From assembly GCA_934047225.1 (NCBI GenBank), contig OW203984.1, forward strand, positions 7,883,201 to 7,947,200: a stretch of 64,000 bases of DNA, written 5' to 3'. This stretch comes from Ypsolopha sequella. Lineage: Eukaryota; Arthropoda; Insecta; Lepidoptera; Ypsolophidae. This document shows, piece by piece, positions 29,600 to 42,014 of this stretch (position 1 is the first letter of the stretch; each line of letters opens with the position of its first letter). Both the position numbers and the translations under genes were made by a program. The notes beneath the pieces were generated by a model, which saw only the letters and a program-made list of their open reading frames with translations, was not told where the DNA came from and made no database searches.

Positions 29600-30003
29600 G
29601 ACGGATGGAGCGAGGAGGAGCGTGCTAAGCTTACAAGTAAATAAATTTGGGGAGCCGAGCGAAGCGGAGCGGAGCGAGGCGACCCTTCTAGATTTAAAGC
29701 GATACAAAAAAGATGGGGTTTTTTCAAATCCATTTACTCCACTATAACGTCATCTACGTACTTCATTTTTGGGTAAATGTTTATTGAGTATTTGATTGAG
29801 ATTCTCACTGAAGGAAAACGTTAATTCTGAAGTCCTAACTAATTTCATTGTGGAATTACATTCAAAATGTGGATATTATGTATTTGTAAAGTCTCCTTGA
29901 AAATCTTTTTGACAAAATAGGTTAGTACGTTTCATATTAATAAAAAACCAACATTTTGCTACTTTTCCACGAATCGAAAAAACTTTTACGTATCGCCTTA
30001 ACA
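29600..30003 (+). repeat. Dispersed repeat with GGGAGCCGAGCGAAGCGGAG core, uninterrupted copy
   Basis: Shares with 46015-47375 the segments GAGGAGCGTG.TAAGCTTAC, the GC-rich GAGCGAAGCGGAGC run, AAAGATGGGGTTTTTTCAAA, CTATAACGTCATCTACGTA, TTGAGTATTTGATT.AGATTC and ACATTCAAAATGTGGATATT. This copy lacks the two insertions present there, which makes it the empty-site reference. Confidence 0.75.
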
Positions 30004-30079
30004 GAAATATGATCTGCCCAAATTCCACGATATATACGTATATGTATACGACGTACATTGGTTTAAATTATTACAATAC

Positions 30080-30330
30080 AGGATAATAATAATAATAAAA
30101 TTCAATCAAACTTATTCAGAAGTTCCTCAGTGAGGTCGGCATAGCTGACATCTCCATAATCCAGAATGGGTAGCAACAAGGCATTGACAAGAGTAACTTT
30201 GACAGAGTATGGCAGGAACTTTAGCAAGCGTTTAAGCGCATGCATAGATGTAAATATTTTTCTTCTTATTTCTGAGACGTGTAAATCCCAGGACATTGTA
30301 TTCTGAATATGCAAACCCAGGTTTTTTAAT
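30080..30330 (-). pseudogene. Truncated jockey/CR1-like LINE reverse transcriptase fragment
   Basis: The minus frame (30102-30314) reads MSWDLHVSEIRRKIFTSMHA, then LKRLLKFLPYSVKVTLVNAL and LLPILDYGDVSYADLTEE. This is the thumb region after the catalytic domain of insect LINE ORF2 proteins. The fragment has no catalytic motifs and borders a TAATAATAATAATAA tract. Confidence 0.7.
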
Positions 30331-31012
30331 TTGGTACAGTAAGATAAAGTATATTATTCGGTGAACCGAGGGCAAGGTATCAAAGTCAAGTTTATGATGT
30401 CAGGATGTTTGGGACATCGACGTAAATATTTTGAGGAATGATAAAGGAAGTGATTTTGATAATTTCTGACTGAATTTACTATTATGCAAAGGTCAGGACC
30501 AAGATTTAATGACCATTTTTTCAAAATAACTACGAAAAGTTTTATTTGTGACCCTTTAGGAACAACTCCAAGTCAATTAGTATAGGAAGCCTAAATTTTA
30601 ATTTAGTTTTTCAAAGGAAAAGTCATTGAAAGTTGAACCAGACCGCTTACCGAGTCTCCAGTACTGAATTGGCTATGTCAACAAAGTCACCTTATATAAT
30701 ATAATAAAATTAGGTTTGCTCGCCAAAATTTGGTACTGTTTCTATTACGGCCCACTTATTTAAGTTTCACGTAACAATAGATGCTGTTTGGTCTGCAGAG
30801 AAGAGATAAAGTGCCCTACAGTGGACGTCCAGGGACTAATCCAACATGCTGCAATCATTAATCAAACGTGGAAGCTGGCGACCGCAAAGCATTGTGACAG
30901 CCGGCTTTTGAGGGTTAATGAGCCAAAAACGCTTGCTTAGGAGCATTTCAAGTGTGTGGAGAACAAGAGATGTGCGATGAGAATATACTAAGTAATAATA
31001 ATAATAGAGGTA

Positions 31013-31425
31013 CTTTTCAATGCAAGTGCTCGTAAAGGCCCACTTTTTGTGCATCAAAACCGAACAGAAAGTCGATTATTTTGCCCTAGGGCTTTATTAT
31101 TATTATTTTATTTATTTATTCACAATTGTTGGCTAACCTGCAGCCTTTCCTGTGTACCATAAATCTTATACTTTTTTTTCCACTGTTTTACGGCTCTGGA
31201 TACAGTCCTTTTGAGCCAATCATAATTTAAAGTTCACAAGATTATATTTGTTTTATTTCCTCACACTATGCACTGAAAAACGTAGTATGATCACAGAATA
31301 AAATAGGTATGATACACGGGCGTAATAGCAATAAATTACTCGGTTACGTTTAAAACAATAGCTACGCTCGTATTTATCGTCCTCGTAATTTATTCCTTTT
31401 CGGCCTTGTAGCATAAACTACTATT
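31013..31425 (+). repeat. Dispersed ~410-bp repeat, copy 2
   Basis: Second copy of 19688-20095, with a small insertion near 31295 (CACAGAATAAAATAGGTATG). Confidence 0.7.
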
Positions 31426-32615
31426 AAAAATTTATAAAAAAATTGCAGCTAAAATTCTTAAAAATAATTAAAAGAACTCATTTCTTGCTAAAATATCGTC
31501 AATTTGACTTAGTTCAAATTTATTTCTTTGCATACTTAATTAATTAAAGCGGACCTTTGTATTAAATTGGACACTGTTTTGGTATTTGTTTTGTTACATT
31601 AAAGATACAAATTAAAATTCTAATCAAAGCACATCATACCACATATTCTGTAGTATACGAGTATCATATATTTTTGAAATATTTTTTACTTAATTAAATC
31701 TGGGTAAAACCCTTGTGGCGTTCTCGTTTACCAGCTAAGAACCGCTTTAACACCTCGCCTCACACACTGTCAGTGCTTATTTCTCGGAAATAGGCTGATG
31801 CACTTTGTGAGAATACGAGAAAACATTTTAAATACCCTTGTAAAGTATAATTTTACAAACTTTTCGTTATTATCATGGAATTTTTTAACATTTCTCTGTT
31901 TTTGATGCATTCCGAAATTTAATAAACAAATAATTTTTAGCAGTTTAGTTTGTTTAAGTTTTTATTATTTCATAGGATTATTTAGTTTTAAATTTAATTT
32001 AATTTTTTCATTTACTTTAGAAATAAAAAATTCATACCAGCGACGGAAATAAATCAATCTACCATAAAAAAAAATATTGATTTTGAGATATAGAAAAATT
32101 ATGTTGTTTTTCGTTGTCTTTCTAATGTAAAATGTATTAGGCAAAAATTTTAATCTAAGTACTCAAATCTCATACGAAGCAGCTGTATATTATAAAAATA
32201 TATTTATTTGTAAATCTCAGAAATGTTTAAAATCACCATAATAGCACGTTTATACTGCTATAGGCTTTAAAGTCTGAAAAAATAATCAACCTTTTTTTTA
32301 TTCCGTATTTCATGAATGTAGTTGATGGACACAAATCGAAACGATTGATAAGTTTGCCGCATTTTGCTATAACCGGTAACGCGCATTAAATATACAAAGT
32401 AAATCCCTAGTTTTTCCATCAACTGAGCCTTTATATACAAAATGTTTACGAAGTTTTATTAATTTTAATTGAAATGAATTTTTAAACATACAATATATTT
32501 AAAAACTGTGAAAGCGAAGTCTCTATCTGAAGAATATTTTAATATGGAGCTAAGTAATGTTTGGACTTGTTAAACAAATCGTTCTACGGGTATAAAACTT
32601 AACAATATCCGATAA

Positions 32616-33080
32616 AATTCAAATTCAAATGGTTTATTTTGTATACATAATACACTTTTTACGAGTCAAATTTAATCTTATAAAAATATATGTAGTAAAA
32701 TAATAAATGTACATGAACTAAATTAAAGGTTTAATAAATTTATGTAGCAATATATATACGATTAAAATGATAGGTAAAATCTATAATTATACAAGGTCAA
32801 ATCTAATCAACCACCCGATCCCATATTGGAGACCCGGCCAAGGATCAGGAACAAGGTTCACCAATCACCAACCGAGCTCCCAGCACAAATCCAGGCGGCC
32901 GACCAAATCCCACCCCATATACTACATACTAATAGGTTACATATATAAATACATGCCTACCTCCGCCCATTCGATTAGTCTTGCTAAGAAGAAGGGCAAG
33001 AAACGTAGCAAGATCATGTCTTTTTTTTTTACATATCAGTTACATACTAATACTTTTACAATACAAATTACTTATATCTA
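32616..33080 (-). repeat. LINE/SINE 3' end with TTTGAA tail, reverse copy
   Basis: Reverse complement of 34235-34740: a TTCAAATTCAAAT tail, then CCGGCC..GGATCAGGAACAAG, CATGCCTACCTCCGCCCATT and CTTGCTAAGAAGAAGGGCAA. Together with that copy it makes a 2.1-kb inverted pair. The ORF here is incidental. Confidence 0.7.
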
Positions 33081-33609
33081 CTGTAGATGTAACATACTGT
33101 ACTAAAACCTGTAACACTACCCTTCGCTCACACTGAACTCCGTCGAATCCCAACAACAACCCACTTACAACCTACATAGTTTAACGCTTGGCGCCTAATA
33201 GAAATGATTTTAACAGATATATGGCCAAAGTGTGATCGTCAGATTAGAACCTTACGTCGCGCCTTAAGGCCCCAGACTCTCTTTGCAACATTTCGCTTTC
33301 ATCTTACCTGAGGCTCTAGAAGTGGCGCTCCCCCCGCTGCATTAAGATGTTAGAGACCGCACCTGAATGTTGCTCTACTTCGTTAAATGAGTGTACGATT
33401 ACTTAAAATTTGACATGTGAAGATTTTTAATTATTCAAGTAACGGTAATTTACAAAGTTTGGTTTATTTATCGGAACAAACAAAATGAATTTGCAAAAGC
33501 AAAATAAACAAAAGTAAATCTATCTGGAATAGATGGCTTATTGGTAGCAGTAAAAGTGATTAGTATTTAGACACAATACATTTTATAGGTCATGCAATTA
33601 TTTGCAAAT

Positions 33610-33805
33610 TTTTACCGAAGGGGTGTCAAGAGGTGTTCCGAGTGTGAACTGTGAGATGCAAGTCATAAGTCCATCCATACGTGTACCTATAAGTACACCC
33701 GCGTTTCTCTGACGATTATTACGTCTCAACGTGATGAGCCCTATCGCTCTAAGGAAACCTGCATGCCCTAAAAAGCGTGTAGTTGTGCCCGAAAATTTCT
33801 TTATT
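33610..33805 (-). repeat. SINE body copy, reverse orientation
   Basis: ACCGAAGGGGTGTCAAGAGG, CACCCGCGTTTCTCTGACGA and CATGCCCTAAAAAGCGTGTA match the complement of the SINE at 48773; the head is missing. Confidence 0.6.
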
Positions 33806-34234
33806 CATCAAGATTTTCATTTAACTAATGCCCGACATAAAAAATACCTTTATAAAATTTGGAAATGTAGAAAATTAATAATCAAATAGTAACAATGAAA
33901 ACATTCAAAATTATGTATTCCTAATACTCACACACATATTACAATCAGTTCTTTAAGTAATATAATATCAAAAATAGAAACCCTTACGGTAATTAAGTGT
34001 CTGTCGGTTTGTGTGTCCATGATTATGACTAAGGTGCAATAAAAAAGGTAAAAAATTTAGTTTTAGAAATGTGATGTTTTAATGATAAGAACCGCAGCTG
34101 CGTACGTTCTTTTGTTTTGATGCATTATTGTCTAGCACGTTGTTATCTCGACTGTCGGTTTTAGTGACTTCGATAGCTTTTTAATATATTTTAAATAAAA
34201 GTAAGTAAAGTAATAAAAAGGATGTAGCTTCGGC

Positions 34235-34740
34235 TGTCTTGTATTTTCTTATCCCTTGGTTAAAGTAGATATAAGTAATTCAATGTATAGTTTAAGTTTA
34301 TGTTAAAAAAAAGACATGATCTTGCCAAGTTTCTTGCCCGTTCTTCTTAGCAAGACTAATCGAATGGGCGGAGGTAGGCATGTATTTATATACGTAACCT
34401 ATTACTATGTAGTATATAGGATGGGATTTGGTCGGCCGCCTGGATTCGTGCTGGGGGCTCGGTTGGTGATCATTGAACCTTGTTCCTGGTCCCTGGCCGG
34501 GTCTCCGGTATGGGTTCGGGCGGTTGATTGGATTTCACCTTGTATAATAATATTTTACCTATAATTTTAATTGTATATATATTGCTACATAAATTAAATA
34601 AACATTTAATCTAAGTAGTTCATGTACATTTATTATTTTATTACATATATTTTTATAAGATTAAAATTTGACTTGTGAAACGTGTATTATATATACCTAC
34701 TTTGCAAAATAAACTTTTTGAATTTTGAATTTTGAATTTA
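34235..34740 (+). repeat. LINE/SINE 3' end with TTTTGAATTTTGAA tail, forward copy
   Basis: Runs from CTGTCTTGTATTTTCTTATC through CATGATCTTGCCAAGTTTCT, GAATGGGCGGAGGTAGGCAT and GTTCCTGGTCCCTGG to AATAAACTTTTTGAATTTTG. The repeated TTTGAA tail is typical of a non-LTR 3' end. A third, shorter copy is at 50521-50707. Confidence 0.7.
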
Positions 34741-35048
34741 GTTATTCCAAAAAGTGGCGACAGCGGTGCTGGTATAAAATTTGTGTCACGCCATCCCCGT
34801 GGGTTTTATAGACCACAACTTCTAAAATACGGCTTTACGGGTTTTCGAATTAACACACATTAACATAACTTAATCTAAGCAAATTAGGGCATGCAATTAT
34901 TCGCAGATTTTTACTATCCGGATAACGAATAATGTATTATCCGGATAACCGGATACTTATGGTAAAAATTAAGCTAAAATTAATTTAATAAAAGCTCCGA
35001 AAACTAAATTAAAACCGCCAAAAAAAAACGGCCTACCGCAAATATCTT

Positions 35049-35790
35049 GAAAAAAAACTGGCCAAGTGCGAGTCAGACTCTAGTCAGAACCTAGGGTTCC
35101 GTATTGTGGATGATAAAATTTATAATTTTTTTTCGTGAATTTCTCAACCGCTTTATTTTTTCTGTAATTTTTACGTAAACGCATATTACCATGATTTTTT
35201 TCATATTTTTCGGTGCACCAGTTTTGGAGATAAGAGGGGGGACATACATTTTTTTATAGATTTTCAAGGATTTCTCGAAATAGATGGAATTAAATATAGC
35301 CAAACTATATATTATTACAATAAGCTTTTTAATACCTACAATGTGATACCCATATTGTATTTTTATAAATGTTTTTTTTTTATTTATTTTACTTTTTTTA
35401 TATTTTTAGATCACTATAGTTTTCCCGGTTATTGGTCAGTTATGATCTATAATGGACATTTTTTTCATATTTTTCGGTCTACCAGTTTCGGACATACACG
35501 TTATTGTAGTTTTTTTGAAGATTTCACAAAACCAGTGCCAGTAAATATAGTAAAAGTATATATTTTTACAATCACCTTTTAAGTGTCTACAGTTTGATAC
35601 CCATATTGTATTTTTAGGATATTTTTTATTTTTCTCACTTTTGTTTTGAAAATATTTTAAACAATTTCAAATTTTTCATATTTTTTTTACAATGCAATAT
35701 GTAGGCAAATTAATGCTATTTTTGTGCCAAACTACATGTCTTTATCTTGATAGTGCTAAAGTCATGATGCTGTGAAATACGGACGGACGT
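35049..35790 (+). repeat. Lepidopteran-type ~0.8-kb repeat, copy 2 (3' truncated)
   Basis: Begins CTGGCCAAGTGCGAGTCAGA and follows the 60201 copy to ATACGGACGGACG, where it ends abruptly without the CGGAACCCTAA end. Confidence 0.75.
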
Positions 35791-38700
35791 AGATTAGACT
35801 TTATTTTATCGAAACAGGGATTTCTTAAAATATTCAAAAAATATTTTATCCATAGTTGTTTACTTATTAAATGATAAGTGCGATATTCAAGTAGAGCAAC
35901 TTTAATGATACAGTTCGCTTCTCCATAAGAATCTACACGAGGGAAAGGGAGCAACCGTGCGAGCGAGAGGTAAAATGACGTCGAGCTACACAACACACGT
36001 CTGAACGCTGCGATGTCCCAGCGAAACTGAGGGAAATATCGACGCGTTTTGTGTTTTAAACTCTCGATAAGTTTCGATTTGATAAAATGTTCTTAAAATA
36101 ATTTTTTAAATACCGTTTTTTGTTATTTCACTAATTAATAGTTCTATTCTACGTGTTTTAAATTTGACTACGCTAAACGATAGTTTTCTACTAGAAAAAA
36201 AATATTTTATCAGTGGTTGAATTCATAAAATCACAACTAGTTAAAGCACTCGAAATAAGAAAACTAAAGTATTATCCAAAAAAGTAACCAGGTAAGATTA
36301 TTGTTGAAGATATGGGAATAAATGTTACCTGAATAAATTTCTTGTTTTTGTCATAATTTTTACGTGACGTGTGCATGAATGAGACTCTCAACGCGTATAA
36401 CATAAATAAAGGTATATTTAAAGCCTAAAAAACCTATTAAAAGTAGCATTAAAGTAAAGGAAAAAATAAGTTATGAAATCTTCAAATTCCACACTATAAA
36501 TTAACGTAAAATGTATTTTATTTATTGCTTTCTTACTAACTAAAATAAAATCTTTCTTTTCTGATAATTCTGCAAGAATACTGATTTTTAGGGGACTGGA
36601 GCCTTAAGTAGAACCCAAACTCTTTAGAAGCGATTCAGAGATGACGATAGCTAACAACCCTTATTAAAAGTCCTATTCTAAATTAAATTATTAGTTATCT
36701 TTCACGTGCTAAGTAAATTGGACATAAAATAATTAAAATCAAGTTCGTAGGTTTAGATGGTAAAATCAGGGAATATAAAGTATTGGTAAAATGTTCAGAT
36801 TAGAAATTTCACTGTTTGTCAGTTAAGCCAATGTATGAAAGTCACAGAGATAACACTTTGTAAACAAATCTAGATGTAAAATTCATTAATGTTACAAATA
36901 ATAAAAAGGTGAATAAAATCTCTGTAGCAATTCTGCGCCAGTCAGCCTCTTAAGAGGCTATGTGAATTTACTATGTTAGACTACCCGCTACTTAAGACGA
37001 TACATCACATACATATTTTGTTTGATTATGTAATGAATAAAATGCATTATTATTTTTTTTTTTTATAACCACTACCAATAATTGGGGATGGATGAGATGA
37101 GGTATTTCTGAGTTTGAAATTTAATAATTTATTGATGATCAAAGCTGAATAGTATTCTAACAGCTGACCTTTATGTATGTTGTAAAACTTATTACTCGAT
37201 AGATACTTCTATACGAAAATTACTTATTTAGCTGGTAATCTTCGAATAAGTCCATAGGACAGTGAGTAAAATTCTCACAACTGTGATTATCTGGTCAATA
37301 AAATAGAGACTCAGAGAAAGCCATATTGGCAACTTCTCAGAAGTACCTTCCCTTGGATGTGGAATACCCCCTTGACTTTTTTTAGTGTATACTTTTTTTT
37401 TGAATTCTAAATTTAGGATTTATTTATTTATTTTTAATTTTACGCGCCTATGATGGTTCCCTGACTACACAACTCTGGTAAAGAACCAACAAGAAATCCA
37501 GAGCGTCCCTACCATCATAGTAACCAAAACTACAAATGACACAACTAATCCAACAGAATGATTTCAGATTTCTAACTTATGGCAATCTTGTGTTTCTGTA
37601 CCAAATATATTTTATTTGTTCTTATGTCATTGGTAAGCTAAACTACCCCATTTCAGTGTATAGTTAGCTCGTGGCTGAATTTTGCCTGACAAAAGAACAA
37701 GTACATCATACAAATACACCAAATGTTACTAATTATATACTTGAATAACAAATATTGAAATCACTCGTGTTGCACCATGTCCCATTCAAAGATTCAGTAT
37801 CTTAACAGATCTACTCAAATAGTGACTGACAGTTAAAATTAATTTCTTAGATACTGCTGGTAATACTCAACTTAAAGTTGCTAGGTCAATTTGACAAAAC
37901 TATCTAGTAAAAAACTTAGACTTTCATATTCAGCGTACAGTCATTCTGTTTACTATTCAATAGAGAATTTCTATCAAGTCAAAATTGTAAGTTGTTTCAG
38001 TAATAAACTTCTCTAATACAATCGTCTTTGTTGTATTTAATGCAAGTCAGATAAGTACAAATTTCAACCAGGTCAAAATTTTATCCATTTTCTAAAAATC
38101 TCCAAGTTTCAGTAAGGTTTTTACATAATAAGTCTCAAATATATTAAAACTTTTGAATACAATAAATTAGGCTTTCAACCCTCATTTCATGTAAGAAAGT
38201 TTACTTTAAAAATCATTGATTTTCTAGTAATATGAAACTACTGTGACTTTCATCCTTAACAGTATTGCAGTTATTTATGTAGTCAATTTTATAACTACAC
38301 TCAGTAGAATAATTTCAATATATTTTGAAAGAGAAATCTGCTCTAGGTAATGTAGTATTAAAAATACTAATAGAACTTTGTTTTTGTTCTAAAGATGTAT
38401 TCATTTAATTCCATTGACGAAGAACAACTTTTACTACCCCATATTTGGTGTATAGTATCAGTTAAGGCTTTTATTTTGCCAGACAAGGGAAAGCATTTAT
38501 GCAAACAAATACATCATGTTATGTACTTCAAGTTTATTGAACATTTATAAGAACCAATTGAAATTATTCTCTTCAATAAAGATTTCCCGAAACTATTTTC
38601 ACGGTAATTAGTTTATTAGTTACTTGCCTACTCAATTGAGTAATAAAAGAAAATCCGAAACATTCTATATTTCATCAAGGTTCTACTCTGTACCAATGCA

Positions 38701-39060
38701 ACAGTCATTTCGACAAGGGAGAATGTAAGTAAATACTGACCAAAAGGTTTGTTAGTCATCTATACTCTAATTTGGATTCTTATATACCAAACTATTTGAT
38801 TTTACTTTATACCTTAATGTTTACTACGAACTGACCTTAAAAAGGGTTTGATAGGTACTACAGTTATGAACTTTTATGGTCTAGAATACATTTCATCAAC
38901 CTGAATTCTAAATCTAGGCTTTCTATGTTATTTAGGCATATTTTGTGCCAAACTCAAGTCTCTTTATTTCTTGAAAGAAATACCTAAGTAAATACAATAT
39001 TTTAAGAGATAATTAAGTGGTGAAACTTATGTTTCCTATCATTTCATATTTATTGCCAAT
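35791..39060. other. Long non-coding stretch without ORFs
   Basis: No ORF of 60 codons or more between about 36000 and 40570 on either strand. The sequence is AT-rich but not simple. I see no element ends, RNA gene or conserved coding pattern. Confidence 0.4.
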
Positions 39061-39063
39061 ATT

Positions 39064-39318
39064 AAAGCCCTATGCCCTAGCATTCAAAATTAGTGTTCTG
39101 TGGGCATATAAAACCCTCTTAGATAAACAATGAAACTATTTCAGTATCAAAGCCCTATGCCCTTACATTCAAAGTTTAAGTTCTTTGGACTTATAAAGCC
39201 CTCTCAAATAAACAATGAAACTATTTCAATATCAAAGCCCTATGTCCTTACATTCAAAATTGGAATTCTTTGGACTTATAAAGCCCTCTCAGATAAGTAA
39301 ACAATGAAACTATTTGTC
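39064..39318 (+). repeat. Three tandem copies of an 85-bp unit
   Basis: Units start AAAGCCCTATG at 39064, 39149 and 39234, each followed by CATTCAAA.TT, a GG.CTTATAAAGCCCTCT-like segment and AACAATGAAACTATTT. Copies 2 and 3 are closer to each other than to copy 1. Confidence 0.8.
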
Positions 39319-39822
39319 AAACAAACTAGTCAACAACAACCTATTCCTGACCCACTAACTCTAATTTTCAGAGGTCCCTATCTACTTGAAAACTTGTAAC
39401 CTATCATAATTGAATTTATTGACCTATTTTCCCTGAACAATGAAGAAAGTTACCTAAAACCTCCCACTATGCATAATTTCTCAAAAAAAACCTATTAATG
39501 TCCTAACAATAGACTTGAATTTTGGAATTTACCTACCTAACATTTGGCCCTAAAATCAAATGTTCCTAGGCTTTTAAATGTGTGAATTTTCAAAGCTAGA
39601 GGTCCGTCACCTCACATTTACAATTAAACGTGTGTGTGGTTGTATATTGTGCTAGCAAACACCATACAACCCCTCAACTAATCGACAGAAAGAAGTGAGG
39701 CAAGTTGAAACCTCTCTGTGTGCCTAACACCCTAAAACTTTGCCCTACTCAGACAGGGGGTGATACAGTAGGTAAAAAGGACGTCACCCCGCTGGCTGGG
39801 ATAGCCTATATGATCATGTGTA

Positions 39823-39861
39823 TATATAAATATATAGATATGAGACCATGACCAGCTCAGT
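39823..39861 (+). promoter_or_regulatory. Arthropod-type core promoter, possible solo LTR
   Basis: TATATAAATA (39823-39832) is followed by the arthropod initiator TCAGT at 39857-39861, with the initiator A 34 nt after TATAAA. The surrounding 39600-40200 is GC-richer than its neighbours and has no ORF, as in a solo LTR of a retrotransposon. No second LTR was found, so the element type is unproven. Confidence 0.45.
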
Positions 39862-41739
39862 CAGATGACAAAGGACAGAACAAATCGCAGCCTCTTCACG
39901 GCTCGGACGCTTTGCCATAAACATCGCCTTTCATGGAGGATGTGTTTCCAGTATGTAAAACTGGCGCAAGGCCATCCCAGACGCTTGCTTCCCTCCAGAG
40001 GAGGTTAAAACTAAATTCTGTCGTTCACACCAGTAGGTGACCCGAATTTAGTCCAGTGCGACTTCCGCTCTGTAAGCTCCCTGCCTGACTCTTCAAGATA
40101 TCCCAGCGACTAGCCCTATGCCATTGCTACCCTGGTACATCTTCCCGTTTCCACGTCCGCCATTACTAAGAAGAGACCATACTCCCTTCCCTCCCCATCA
40201 ACCCCTGAATCGACCTATGCACTATTACATTATTTAGGTACGTACTTTAATTTCGGAACTTGAAAAGACGAATATCGAACCCTTTACATAACGCGGAATC
40301 TAACTCGTTCGCTCGTTCACCCTACACGAATTCAAACGCGTTTGTGTCAATCGCCGAGTCGGAAAAGTCAAAAACTATTGACCATAACCGAATCTATTTA
40401 CGAAAAAAGGGCATTCCGCCACCTAAAAGCTAACGCGAACGCGAAAAGGTCCCGAGACCTAACGAACAGATAGATTGACACATTCCGTATTTTAATCGCA
40501 AATTCCGAAAACAAAATCACTATTAAAACAAACAAAAACTTCCCCAAACAAACTCAAAAATGAACTACACCTTTAAGACTTCTTGCAGCACTTCCACTGA
40601 CGGCGGTGTAAAATTGAATGAGTCCCCACCCTACATTTCACCCATTTATATACTAAGTGTGATATCAGCGTTATCAGTGCAATCAGCGTAATCGGTGCTA
40701 CCGGTGCCATGTGCGTTTTCGTGCAGAACGAACAAAAGTGAGACAAACAAACAAGAGTAATAGAGATGGTAACATAACAACAAAACATGGCAACAGCATA
40801 TACTAGGCGTAAGCAGGACAGGACAAAAATATACGAGTAAGAGTGAAAGAGATAGACACATGGTGACAAGCCTCAGGCGTCATCTAGTCTACGTGGCAAC
40901 AACTTTGTAGCTAATTTAGAGTTCACGCATAAATGGAAACCATAATGTTTGAAATTGAAAGTTTATTCTTAATTCCTTCCATATTGGACCGATTGTTTGG
41001 GCCAGTGGTTGAGTTTACTGTATTTATCATTTAAAATCAGTTATTCTACGCGATCGATTTCAATTTGCTTTATTTATTTAAACGTGATTTATTTGATTAC
41101 ATACAACAATCTTCCTGCCCATTATCATAACATTTATTTGTGAATTGAGACGTGAACAGATGAGGTACGATCTGTTACAATACTAAAACTTATACTATAC
41201 AAATGACTCATATAATATATTATTTTGGACAGAAGTAAGATATTCTACAAAAACAGTTTTTTCTGTGATATGTTCTATGATTTTAACCCCTATAGTACTG
41301 TTGTATTTTACATAATGTCCATACTCTATTGTTTTTACTATTGTTATTTTTTTCCATTTCTGTAACGGTTAACTTAGCTTTAACGAAGCATATAGATACT
41401 CGTAGATATCCCGGAAAATATTTTTCTCTGTGTATTGATCAAGGTATAATAGGGAACTATCCTTATCTGTGATAGGATTTTCCGTCGTCCCGTCAACCGT
41501 GGGTTAAAATATTGTTAACAAGAAATACTGAAACACCTTTTTTGGGCGAAGGTGCCTTTCAAAGAATTTTTTATGTTATTCGACCCGTTCACAGGTTATC
41601 GGATATCCGTGGGTTTAACATAGGCGAATGGCTTTTGAATATACAGATTTATTAAATTGAATGATAACAAAAATGTGGAAAATGTTCTTAAGAAGAGGGT
41701 ATTCAGAGAAATCTGTCTTTTATTTTACATTTCTCTATC
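39862..41739. other. Non-coding DNA after the promoter candidate
   Basis: Contains CT-rich, ORF-poor sequence to 40570. At 40660-40710 short imperfect repeats (ATCAGCG / TCAGTGCA / ATCGGTGC) create the hydrophobic 98-aa minus ORF, which I do not take as a gene. Confidence 0.35.
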
Positions 41740-41747
41740 CTGCTCAG

Positions 41748-42014
41748 CAGTGGCGTGCACAGAACTTTTTGCTGGAAAAGCAAGCAATTGGTCAAGAATA
41801 ACAATAAAAAAAATATGAAAAAATTTATATATCACTTTAAAAAAAAAAAGTTTGTATTGGAAATTTTCACTCTAGGGTAGACATTGTCTACCCTGGCAGA
41901 GAATATAAAGTATTACGCTGGCGTCATAGAATTTTTTTTTCGAAGTTGTATTTAAATTTTTCCATATTTTTTTATTGTTATTCTTTTCCAGCAAAAGTTC
42001 TGTGCACGCCACTG
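41748..42014. mobile_element. 267-bp hAT-type MITE with 8-bp target duplication
   Basis: Inverted ends CAGTGGCGTGCACAGAACTT and AAGTTCTGTGCACGCCACTG. The 8-bp sequence CTGCTCAG flanks both sides (41740-41747 and 42015-42022). CAGTGGCG-like termini with 8-bp duplications are typical of hAT elements. A second small palindrome in the centre includes GGGTAGACATTGTCTACCC. Confidence 0.88.

Noticed and set aside
40573..40869. 98-aa cysteine-rich hydrophobic ORF, minus strand
   Set aside because: Looks like a membrane protein, but arises over short imperfect repeats and has no recognisable family or promoter.
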